Source of the DNA: Pyrocephalus nanus | Taxonomy: Eukaryota > Chordata > Aves > Passeriformes > Tyrannidae | Direction of reading: 5' to 3' | NCBI GenBank assembly: GCA_038380795.1 | Contig: CM076268.1 | Coordinates: 30,327,501 to 30,391,500, forward strand | Length of the DNA: 64,000 nucleotides | Part shown: piece by piece, positions 25,801-37,079 of the stretch | Layout: every line of letters starts with the position of its first letter | How positions within the stretch are numbered: position 1 is the first letter of the stretch | Translations under genes and position numbers: made by a program | The notes under the pieces: generated by a model | Databases searched by the model: none | Told to the model about the DNA's origin: nothing | Seen by the model: only the letters and a program-made list of their open reading frames with translations

Positions 25801-28800
25801 CATGTTAAAATGGCTTTTTATTCAGAGCATTATTCTGGAAAAAATGCACTTAAGACTATGTAGTAACAGCAGAAAACACTCCTTTTTTGAGTTGTCCCCA
25901 AGATGTACCACTGCCTCCCAGCTGTGCTTGTACAGTTTGTGCCTACCTTGGTCACCTGCCCCTGTGAGTCACTACAGTGTGTGCTGTAGTTGGTCACCAG
26001 ACAGAAGTCACATCTTTGCTCAGTTTTCAGGGTTCTCCCAGCAACAAAAAACACCCTCACATGATTATACTCTTTACTGGTGTAGAGACACCCCCACAGT
26101 GCAGCTTAGCCTTGCTTTCAAGCAGCACTCTTGCCAGATTATCATCACTCACAGTTTGTATCTGTGGTTACTGTAAGAAAGGGTTAAAACCCCAGTGCTG
26201 GAGAGGCACATCCTGCAGCCACCATTGGCTGGAATTGGAGATGCCAACCTCATGAAGGCTGCCTTTGGCACGGGCAGTTCTGAAGAGCAGCTTCAAAGCA
26301 TTGCTCCTCTGCCACGTGTATGCAGGTCTGCAACTACTGCCACAACTGCAGAATGCAGAGTACTGTCCCCCAGCCACCACTGCTGAGCACACTGCTGCTG
26401 CTGGAGATACACATCAACTTATAAAAATGAGTCACCCATCTTTGGAATTCTCTCTGTGTAACTGCACAATAACCAATAACAGAGACCCTCAACCCTTCCT
26501 TCTATGCCCCCTTCTCTTGCTCCCCACGTACAGAGTAGAACCCTTCAAAAACAGCTGCAGTCCAAGTCTTTGAAATTACTTCATGGTTTTTTTATCTCCA
26601 GTGCAAGCCACACTTTTGATCTCACCCCAGCAAGGACTTCATGAGAACTTGGTTTGTTTAGATCACAAGTACAGGAAAAGCAGTTTTCTGTCTCAGGAGT
26701 GGTCACCTGGGAGACCATCCAAACCATCTGAAGTGCCCTTAGAGACACCCCTATACTTGTCAGGACTCACAGTTGTTGGCACTTAACTTCTAATTTGCAT
26801 TTTAGTAAGGCTTTTTAAAACATGATTAGTATTTTCAGACTACTGATGAAATGTCATTATCTAACTAACAAAAAAGAATTCTCTCTTAAATAAAAATATT
26901 ACGAAGAAAAAGAGCAATTTCTCTCCTAGCATAATAATAATAAACAAATAAAATGCTCCTTATTTAACATATTACAAGACTGCACTTCCAGCACGTTATA
27001 TGGTTTAAGTTGTCTGGGTTGGTTCATTTTAAGTTCTGTGCCTTTTTTTCTTTTCTCAATTCATTACAGCTCCATTATATCAACAACAACAGAATACACT
27101 ATTACCTTGGATTTAATTGCTCTACTAGAAAAGAAAAAACTTTCAAGATTGAAGCTGCTGCCCTCCTTTGCAGGAATAATTTGTACAGAAGTGTTGTGTG
27201 CATTAGACAATGTTTGCCAAGTTAAAGACCTGCAAGTAGGCTCAGCATCCAGTTTAACATTTCACTGAAACTTACTGACATGCTAATTAATAGCTCATCA
27301 GAAAGGTCCTAATAAGTATACCACCTATTTAGATTTGCACTCACTATTTTTAAAAGCTAATGACTTAGAGCATTTAGAATGGTGAATATAAATCAAAGTA
27401 ATTTCATGCCACCCAATTTACTTCAGATATTTTCCAGAAAAGAATAATTAACTTGTACTCAAAATGCACTTGTATGATAGTATCATCAATATTAGGACAG
27501 CAAAAATAGTGGCAAACATGAAATTCCACGGATGTCATTGCAGAAGATTTATTTTTCCAAACTCCTTCCCCCCCACCCGTGTACAATTAACATTTATTAA
27601 TAATTATTAATAAAAGCTCACACAGCACGCTAACAGACTATGTCAAGTTTCATCCAATTGACTCTGTACTCTCATCAACAGAAATGTCTTTTTAGATATA
27701 AGAGGAATAAAACCCATGGTTCATTCATTGTTATGGGGGGGGGGGGAGGGAGTGGAATTAGAAAAAAAATAATCAAGAAATGCCAACATAGACTCCATAA
27801 AAATGGCTTGGCAAACCAATAAGCCACAACTGAATGCAGAGCCCTTCTGTCAAGGATCAGAATAGTGCTCTGGTCACAGCTTTTACCTGTGTCCAGGACT
27901 GACACAGAGACTTCCAAGTTCAAATCCTGGGAGTCACAACTGAGCCCCTTCCTCTCTTCAGCCATAACCTGCACAGACGTGTTTTGTACCGTGCTGTCCC
28001 CAGATGGGCTGTGGGGAGAGTCACTGATCTCACCTGTTATTCAACCAACACTCACTACACTTCGGGCTATATTAAAATTTGACTGATGAAGAAACTGTTG
28101 ATGAAGAAATGCCATGATTAATCCATTTAACAATAGGATACTTGCCAACACTGGAAGGGAATAAAGAGTGCACAACAAGTGTTCATGTACTGCACGTGTA
28201 AGAGGGTTACTCGGCCTACACTGGTACCTTCACAGCCCACTTCCACCAACAATCAACAGATACCTGCAAGGACAGCTAAAGTGACTACGAGAGGCCATTC
28301 AAACAGCCCAAGTTATGTAACAAACTGAACTTTTCATGGGAATGCTTGAGAGTTACATTCCTCCTGGTAGAGAACAGAATCATTCTGTAAGAGCTGCTCA
28401 TACTTCTGAGCAAGCACTTCAAATCAGATGCGTACGAACCACCTACAGACTAACACTATTTCAAGAGCGATTTTTACTTTCAATATATTTTTTCCAGTCG
28501 ACAAGAAGAAAACAAAACTCACAATGTGAAGTTACCAGGCAATAGCTTGGCTTATTCAGTTATGCAATGGTTATGTTTCTGTGTGAAAGATCACAGACAG
28601 TAAGTTTCCAAATAGCCAAGCTCGCAAGGTTAGGCTAAGGACACAAGAATGCACAATTCACATTGAAGCACAGTTCACTCCTATATCATGTCAGGTATTT
28701 CAAACTCTCCTTTTCTTTTGCACATTAATTCCAGTTCTTCAGAGAAAGGCCCTCCACAGGCAGTGCCTCTGGTGCTTCTGACAGAAAACAAAAACTTGAA

Positions 28801-31060
28801 GCTCTCTTCAAGTAAGCTCCAAGCTTGAGCAGTGTTTTCATCTTCCAAACTACAACCATCAAAACTGCAGGCTACATGCAAGTCTCTTGGAATTTGTGTT
28901 TCTGTACCTATAAGGATGACTGAGAAGCTTTATGCTCTCCTCCTGTATCCTTCTGCTTCCTAGTGCAACCAAGAATAAAGGATAGAAACACATAGAAATT
29001 CCCCAAACACCCAATACCAGCACCTTTCAGAGGTAGTGTGTTACAACAGGTAACTGTTAAAAACTCCCACAATCCCAGTGCAATTCTGGAAATTTATTCC
29101 ACAGTCTTAATTCATTTAAAAGTGTTTGTTTCCAGATTTCCATCAGTTATTCCTAATTTCTCTAAACTTGTTTGCCAGTCACTGGGGGGGAAAAGTGACA
29201 GACAGAAAATATACAAAAATGAGCTTCCCATCACTTTTCACTGCTCAGTTCTAGATTTATATATATAAAAAACCCTTAACCGTCTGCTCATATTAGCACA
29301 TCTCTTCACTGTGCAGATTAATCATACTCTACTTCCTGCCTTTACTTTTAATATAAATCAGTGGTTTAAAATCCTATTCCCTTTATTACAAAAAAAATCC
29401 TACCTAGAATAAAAGAGGACTCCGTGAAGGATCAATGGCAATCAGGACAAAAGTAAAGCCTGACCTGGTCATTGCAGATACCCATCTTTGCTCTCATTGA
29501 TTCGAAGGAGCCACATGTTTAACTGTTGCTATGTCCACATATAAATTACAATTAATATACAAAGTCTGCAGCGGCTTACTGAGATTTTTAAGCCATTGCA
29601 AAGAAATGTTAAAGTAAAAAGGTGATTTTGAAATGGATTAATAAATTTATAAAATTAAAAGTGCATTCTTTCCCCCCCACACAGTGGGCTTTTTTGGTGT
29701 TTGTTTTTGGTTTTTTTAATCCGACCACTTCAAAGCATGCTGCTCTTAATCAAGTTTGAGAGTACCATGAGACAGCATTTTCAGGAGTGCTGGTGTGATT
29801 CAGGCCATGCTGTCTGACTCAGTTGGAAGGCAAACCCAATTTGAAGTAGGGAAGACAAAAAGCATTGGCCTTCCTGGCTGTCAGCTCTCAGTGTGCTGAA
29901 AGACAGCATTGCTTGAAAACACAACTCAGCCATTTGATTATCAATTCACATTTAAGTTCGTGGTGTTCCCTAAGCAAGGGTATCAAAAAAAAAAAAGTCC
30001 TTTTCAGCACAGACATTTGAAAAGTGACAGAGCTTACAGAAAAGACTCCAAGAAACATCTGAAATTCTAAATGCAGTTAGGAAGGAGTCCAAGAAGATCT
30101 GTGCAAACCCACTTTATCAACTTAAAGCAAAAAAATCAGAACATGAGCTGATCAAGTGATTTTGAATGTTTAAATCTTTAAATAATTTGATTCAACTTAA
30201 AAGTTTTGTTTGTTTTTGTGACTGAACAGCAGACACTGGATGGACATGTCCACAGGGGCTACTTAAGCTGTCCCATCTAAACAGGCTACACAGGCACATT
30301 CCCTTTCCAGAAGCATAGCACTCCATGTCTCTTAGAGCATTTAAAAAACCCACAGCTTTTTCCTCAGCTCCTCGAGTGTGTACATTACATAAGCTTAAAA
30401 AAAAAATGTGCAAATGGAGAACAAAATTTGATACAAGTAAAAAGCCTGTCATTAGCAGGGAACTGATAAATGTTAATTTGTCTACCACTTCCATAAACAT
30501 CTCCAACATTAGAACAGATTCTCCATCAATGGGTAGAAAACTTGACTGATCCAAAGACAACTGCCTACAGTGCTGTTCCACACCAGCAATACCACCCTGC
30601 TCCCCCCCTCAGCAAACCACAGCAAACTGTGTGCTTTCTCTTCCTAAAACAAACAACAAAAAAGAAGAAGTTCAAAAAGACCACAATTCTCAGATGCACT
30701 GGGATGTACACAGGATCGTGGTTGCTGCTCAAGGTCATTCAAGGCAGGAGCTGCAAACTCAAACCCAGACACACGCAAGAACATGTGAAAAACGTAAACA
30801 GCCTCAACACCACGATTTTGTTTTAACCTCTCTAGAGGTCGAGCTATCCCCCGATGCTGCTTTTTGAAAACAATTCTCCTGGAGTCAAAAACCACGCTGT
30901 GTTCTACTGACCCAATGGTCCACACTAACACCCCAAACACATCTGCAATGCCAATCACCCAGGGAGAGGATGGTAATGTTATTTAAAAAATTAATGCTAC
31001 CCTGAAATCATCTCAGATTTACCCAAACAGATTTGCCAGCGGATCTGCTCAAGGTACCTA
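19894..31060 (-). other. ANK3 large first intron, second part
   Basis: AT-rich intronic sequence without a supported exon. Contents noted: a 185-codon chance-level open frame at 21372-21929 (plus), a run of 12 G at 27735-27746, an 82-codon stop-free stretch at 28684-28929 (minus), a short (AT)n near 29262-29270 and a G/T tract at 29686-29721. Confidence 0.6.
27735..27750 (+). repeat. G12 homopolymer run
   Basis: Twelve consecutive G are followed by AGGG on the plus strand. This G-rich run could take part in a G-quadruplex and is likely to vary in length between individuals. Confidence 0.9.
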
Positions 31061-31069
31061 ATGGTGGAG

Positions 31070-31152
31070 GTTGCCATGGGAACACGGTACAACTACACAC
31101 TTTGCCATGACAACCAGGCCTCCCTGGAATACTAATGAGTGCCCATGGCAAC
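31070..31152. promoter_or_regulatory. Cluster of three RFX X-box motifs
   Basis: Three near-palindromic X-boxes lie within 83 bp. GTTGCCATGGGAAC (31070-31083) fits GTHNYYATRRNAAC at all 14 positions. TTTGCCATGACAAC (31101-31114) and GTGCCCATGGCAAC (31139-31152) each fit at 13 of 14. The consensus is that of RFX winged-helix factors, which bind such palindromes as dimers and drive ciliary and some neuronal genes. The cluster lies near the middle of the intron between the two ANK3 first exons, so an enhancer or promoter-choice element is the simplest reading. Binding is inferred from motif only. Confidence 0.6.
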
Positions 31153-32689
31153 GGGAAGCTAAAGACAAGATGTCTGGAGACCAAATATTTCATGTATCAT
31201 TTATAACAGAAACTATAAATATATTTGTACGTTTCCTGTGTGAGAATCGGTGGGTTTTGGAACCCTGCAAAACGTTACATATGGGGCAATACTGCAAAGT
31301 GTAAATGCAGTACAAACGGAAAATCCTATTTCAAGGCAATGATACAGCTGAATTTCAATTCCACAAACAATAGAAATGCCTGTAGTCGACACACCCCGCC
31401 ATCTGCATCATCTTGTACATAAACAGTATTGTCAGCCCATGATGTAACAGTCACCTGGACACAATGTGTGTTGTAACCACCAAAAAGGTGCTTCCTACTC
31501 AGTACAGAATCCCGTACTGAGCATGGATCTGTTCTCCATATGGCAGCTACTGCAATTCGTGTTGTGGAGACAGAAAGCACTGCTTTGGTATTTCAGAAAC
31601 AAGACAGCACAGTTACTTTATAATTTATAGGAATGTTCCAGCAACTCAATCCATGAGCAGCATTTCCCATTTATTTGTTTATAGAGAGAGGATGCACTGT
31701 TGCGAATTACACATCAGAACAAAATGTTGGTATTAAAAGTGATAAAATCATCAGTTAAGTGACATCTGGTGCCTTTTTTTTAAAAAAAATACTCTCTCTG
31801 AAGATGAATTTCAGAACACTTTCTAGATATTTTACATATTATCAAAGTCTAAGATGTTTCCAGGCATCCTGCCAGCAACCTCCTGTCACTTAAAGAGGTG
31901 GCACCAGTTGGAAACTCCTTGTCCCAGAAGGACTATATGTGATAAGTCACATCAAAAGAGAGCAAAATCTTGGGTCCCGGGAGTCACAAGTGCCAGGATT
32001 CAGCTAACACCAGCAGTGCAAAAACAAAAGGCAATAAATCATAGTTAAGATTTGTCCTCATGTCCTATTATTTATTAGGTTATAAAAGTTTATTAGGTTG
32101 TAAGCCTCCTTGCACGAGCTCTTCCTCAAAAATACAAAAATCAGGAAAGCATTAGATATAAGATTTATTTTTCTTCTCTCCCTCAACAGCCGTGCAACAT
32201 CATCTATGACATTTATTTATTTATTAGCCATCCTTCAGATGCAAATAGATCAATTACTGCATTTTCTAAATGACAGAGCATCAAGGTCAGCAATAAGGAA
32301 TAAAGAAGTGTTCTTCCTGTAAGATATTTCACAATAGTCTCCTGGCTGCAGAGCTGCTCAGGTGCCAGATTCTCACTGCTTTTGAGTGACTGCAACAACT
32401 GATGCCATCCCAGTGGTAAAAACCCCAAACCAGAGTTCCTTCAGCAGAGCTCCTCAAGCCCAGAAGAGGCAACATTACCGTTCTGCCCTCCATCAGATGC
32501 ATCAGTTACACTCACCCATCTTCACCTCCTGACAGCTTGTGGAGGCCAGAAGGAGCCACGAGTACACACACTCAGGAACTGCACAAGAAAGGGTGCAAAG
32601 CAGGGTCTGCATCACTGACAGGATCCTCTCACCCCTGTAACCCAAACAAGCCACTCTGCTGCAGGAAAGAGTCCTACCCACGGAAGTGG
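31153..32689 (-). other. Intron stretch next to the X-box cluster
   Basis: No exon was recognised. From 31200 to about 31560 the sequence is complex, low in simple repeats and somewhat CpG-retaining for this intron (for example around 31230-31280, 31385 and 31510). That would suit a conserved regulatory element together with the X-boxes. The rest is ordinary AT-rich intron. Confidence 0.4.
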
Positions 32690-32827
32690 TGGTGGGAGGT
32701 ATTTGAAAGACGTGTAGATGTGGCACTTGGGACATGGTTTAGCAGTGTACTTTGCAGGGTTAGCTTTACAGTTGGATTTAATGACTTAGAGGCCTTTCCC
32801 AGCTTAAATTATTCTATGATTCTATGA
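32690..32827 (+). mobile_element. CR1 LINE 3' end fragment
   Basis: The typical CR1 tail order is present: GGTATTTGAAAGACGTGTAG, ATGTGGCACTTGGGACATGG, TTTAGCAGTG, then ACAGTTGGATTTAATGACTTAGAGG, CCTTTCCCAGC, and the closing ATTCTATGATTCTATG. It is a short 5'-truncated copy. It belongs to a different CR1 subtype from the copy at 19772, judging by the different tail, and it has some internal changes. Confidence 0.92.
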
Positions 32828-33967
32828 CTTCATCTGAGGCTAAAGTGTTGCAGAAACATCCCAGTAGCAGCGCAACCTACAGTGTGAGGCAAACCTGGAC
32901 TAATCCCTGGCAAATATCTCCTCTGCTTCCAAATGCTGCTGGCTGTGGCCAGCTGTGAATACACACATACAAACACCTAATATCAAATCAGTGTAATCAC
33001 ATTCAGAATTATCACATTAGTGCAAGCACTGGCTATGATCACATTAAGAGTTTTCAGTGAATTGCAGAAACATGTTACTGGGCATGTTTGGAGAGACCTG
33101 AGGAAAAGGTGTGGGATGAAAAAGCAACACAAAATACAAGCCATGGCCTTGGCACTGAATTTAAGATCTATTTACTGGGAAAAGTATTGCAGGACAAAAA
33201 AACATTATCTGGATAAATCAGCCTTTTTTGTTTCATAAGCTTTATTTGATATATGTTAAATCACAAAAAGAGAAAAAAAGCAAACTGCTTTTTTAAGCAG
33301 TCTAACGCAGTGCAGATTAACACATTGCAAACACAGCCCAGAGGGAACCTTCAGGTAAAGTCTTCCAAAAAGAAGAGCTTACATTACTGTTGTAGTAACA
33401 CACAGCATTACTCTGCAAAATTTGTCTTCTTGAATCCAACCTGGTTGCCCAGGACTGATTTCAGTTATTAATTTTCAACTATTTTAATTTCTTTAAATAC
33501 TACAGGGTCCAATACACAGCACAACCTTTCTTCTGTCAGCACTTCAGAGATCCAGTTTTAACAGGAGCTGACCACCAAGACAGGAAAAACACATTTGAAT
33601 TAATTTCAAGATTACACAGCAGCCCACCCATGACAGCTCACCTATGTGTGTGTGGCAAAGACTACTCTTTTATTCTAACCCCCTATTCTTCCATGAATAT
33701 TTCGGGTTGTGGTTTGGTTTTTTTTTTCTTCCAAGCTGTTATTTGTCTCTTTTTCTCTTACATTCCTCTTTCTTTGGGACTGCTTTATATTACACAAGGT
33801 GACATGATGGGTAGTTTAAGATTATTTCCTACCAAGAAAGTTACAGAATTTATTTCATCTGGGGTCAGCAGTAGCCATTAAGCAATTAGGAAAAAGAGGG
33901 GGAGGGGGTGGAAAGACTTGTTCACTAGAATAGTTTGTCATTTGCTAACGAATTAAAGTAAGAAATG

Positions 33968-34020
33968 AGGGGTTTTTTGTGGGGTGGGTTTTGGTTTGGT
34001 TTGTTGTTGTTTTTATTTTA
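33968..34020. repeat. G/T-only tract
   Basis: The plus strand is almost purely G and T, in units such as GGGTTTT and GGTTT, followed by GTTGTTG. It belongs to a scattered set of similar tracts in this window (see also 35677, 37009, 47733 and 59736). Confidence 0.85.
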
Positions 34021-35676
34021 AACAGAGTGCACCACATGGTCACAAAAAGTAACAACTCCACTCCAGCAGCAACAGAAGAGAAACCCCAGGAAAATCTACA
34101 ATCAGAACTAACCTCTTTATTTAACCCAGGAAGACGATTAGTCTTGCAAGCACTCCTTATCCTGAGAAGGTTCAGCAGGATAGACAGCTCTGCACACGAA
34201 GCTGCAAGACCAACTAGCAAGAACAAACCTTATCCAGTCACTGCCCTGCACAGCCGATTTCCTCATCTTTTGCCAGTTCCTTAATCTGAAGCACAGAAAG
34301 CCTTTGTTCACACTAATAACCCAACACACTGGGATGGGCACCGAGTGATGAACTCACACCACTTTGTCAATGGATACAGCCATCCTAGGAGAAGTCAGTG
34401 ATTTCTGTGTCTGGATGCCTGATTGCATATCTGCACTTTGTTTCCTCACAATCACAAAGGCAGCACGCACACAGAAGGCCCATATGTGGGTGCACTTGGG
34501 CAGTGTGACTGTCAGCATCTCTGCATTACTCTGGAAAAAGCAAAGATCCATCTCATATATGTGAAGAATTGGCAGCACTGCTAAGATGGTAGCCAGGAAT
34601 GCAAGGTACATTAAGGACAGTAACAAGATGCCGTTTTCCAAATATGCCAAATTAAAGTGACTGAGTAATTCCTTCCTCCATTACTGAGAAAATTATAATT
34701 ACAATTAAAAAGGTCCCATCTCCTGGAAGTTGTGTGAAGTCCCATGACTCCCATCTAAGAAACATACATTAAGATCCACCCCAGTTGGTTTAGGCTATTT
34801 GGGTCTTAAATCCTTTTAATTCTTCCCATGCTGCTACTTATTTCGTGTTTCCTTGGGGGGAGAGGGAAAAGAGAGGCAAGGCGGAAATCAACACCTTCCT
34901 GCATGTTTGTTTGTTTGGGTTTTTTTAAATCCCTTTACTCAGTTAATACACTAAGCTTGTGATACCATCTCACCTCCCCCTCAGCCCCCCACACTACAGA
35001 TATTGAATAGCTGTATTACTTCAGGGACCAGTCATAAATGTGACTGATGGCACTTGAACCTGCTAAACTGATTAAATGCTGAAAAGAAGGATCAATTACC
35101 AGAGAAAGGCAAGCTGGGGAGCCATACATAACAGTGCAGACAGAACAAAGAGCTCCTACTGCCCCGACTCAGGCACAGTCTGTACAGCAAAAACAGAAAG
35201 GAAAGAACCATTTAGAAATTCTTTCTTCATTGCAGCTTAGGGTATCCACCTTCCACCAAGATAGTCAGGCAAGAGCAACACACACAAACCGAAGCTTCTT
35301 CTCAGAAGAAATAGGGAAAGAAAGGATCTCCACGTTTGGGCAGAGACAGATGTGCTGTGCTCATCTCAGTGTTTCACTCAACACCTTATCTATCCATTAG
35401 GACATTAAAGGTCTATTAGTGATGCATTTAAGATAAAAGGCATTCACTTCCAAGTGTCCTTGTTTAAATGCATGCCAAGGAAAGCATAGGAGATAATATA
35501 AAGCCACAACCTTTCTGAGCATAGAGTTACCCCGTTCAGTAAAGCACTTCCAGATGAGACATGGGAACAGCCCTCAGAAGAAAGGCTTTAAAGCAGAGCA
35601 GCAATTTCATCAGTTTTTTTTGACATGTTCTGTAAAGCAACAGCCAGTATAAAAAGCATAACATTTTTGAGCAGGA

Positions 35677-35737
35677 CCAAAAAACAAACACGCCCACAAA
35701 AAAACCCAAACAAAACAAACCCAAACCAAACACAAAA
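35677..35737. repeat. A/C-rich tract
   Basis: The plus strand consists nearly only of A and C, with AAACCC and CCAAA units. It is the reverse-strand version of the G/T tracts nearby. Confidence 0.85.
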
Positions 35738-35988
35738 GCTGTCTCGACCCCAAGGGAATTTCCTGACTGTATAACAGCCTGATGTTACTCAGTAACTTTA
35801 AGGAACAAAGCTGTGCCCTCTCTGAACTACTTGGTACAACACTTCAAATAGGATTGTTTAAACAAGATATGCATCTAAACATGCAAGTGTCCGAAGTGGA
35901 AAAACACAGCCAGGGCACATGATCCTGCAAATCTAAGAGCCCACGGGGGATTTTGGCACGCTCAGGTGGCCACAACCGTGGGGCCTCG

Positions 35989-36005
35989 GTGCCATCTGGT
36001 GGCCA
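35989..36005 (-). promoter_or_regulatory. CTCF-type binding motif
   Basis: On the minus strand TGGCCACCAGATGGCAC fits the CTCF core CCASYAGRKGGCRS at all 14 positions, and the three flanking bases also fit the extended motif. It sits in a GC-richer patch (35940-36060), and a Sp1-type GGGCGGGGC lies about 35 bp to the right. CTCF sites anchor chromatin loops, so this could help separate or direct the two ANK3 promoters. Occupancy is not known. Confidence 0.6.
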
Positions 36006-37008
36006 CTCGCTCTGCTACTGCCGGCCCTGCACCTGCGGGCGGGGCTGGGCTCCAAAACTGACTGACTGTGGGCAACAACCTGCTTTCAATTTACTGAAAA
36101 CACGGGACAGAGTGAAAGGGCTCTGCCTCCTCACCCAGGCACCTATTTACCACAGGTCTCTTTGGGCTTGCTCAGGATTTTGGGAGTACAAAATGTACTA
36201 CCTAAATGTAGCAATGACAGTGGCTTATTGTTCAATTCTGTTCCCACTGTTTTCACTTATTCTGTGAATGAGTTAATCTTTCCCCTACGCTTTTCATTCA
36301 CTTCCTAATGATACCAACTTCAGAGCCATGATGTAGTTATAAGCTTCAGGGAAAAAAAACACAGAGGTGTTATCTTTTATTAAACTGACTTATGCATGAG
36401 GGAGAAAAGGACAAAGACATTTCATACAATAAAAACCTTGCAGTTTCCTCTGTTCCTGACACATTATAAAAGCCAAAGGTTACATAAGTTTATATGAGAC
36501 CTTTTCTTTTTATATCTTGAAATTACTACTGCTAAAACACTGCCACTGGAATTACTAACACCATCCACCTACTAGTAGCTCCAGGACTAGAGTTTCTTTT
36601 GCTTTTTTCTTAGCATATGTCACTCAGCTCCAGGGCATTTGTTTTGAGGTGAATGTCTGGCATTACCATCTTACAGAGAGAGAAGTCTGCTGTGCAACAA
36701 CCCATAATAGGAATGATATTTAACAAAATTACAGCTGTCCCATGCCACTGTATGAGCAATGTCATTTGCAACACCTTGGTGCAGACGTCAGGGAGGGGTG
36801 TGGGAAGGATGCACTGGCAGCTACAATTCAGAGCCTCGCAGGGAGGCACAGAGGTGGATTTCTTTAACATGATTAAAAATGGAATGAGTTTGTAGCTACA
36901 CACGCTGGATGAACAAGTTGCAAAATACACTCAAAGGCAAAGGGAGAAACAGTGAAGTGAGGACCTGTAAACAGGAGCGACTAAATTAAAATTTATCCTT
37001 CTACTCAT

Positions 37009-37079
37009 TGTGGGTTTTTTTTTGGTTGGGGTTTTTTGTGGGTTGTTTTTGTTGGTTTTGTTGTTGTTTTGTTGTTGTT
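37009..37079. repeat. G/T-only tract, about 70 bp
   Basis: The plus strand is made of G and T only over most of its length, moving from GGTTGGGGTTTT units to (GTT)n. Four or more short G runs are present, so a G-quadruplex with two-layer stacks is possible. Confidence 0.9.
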
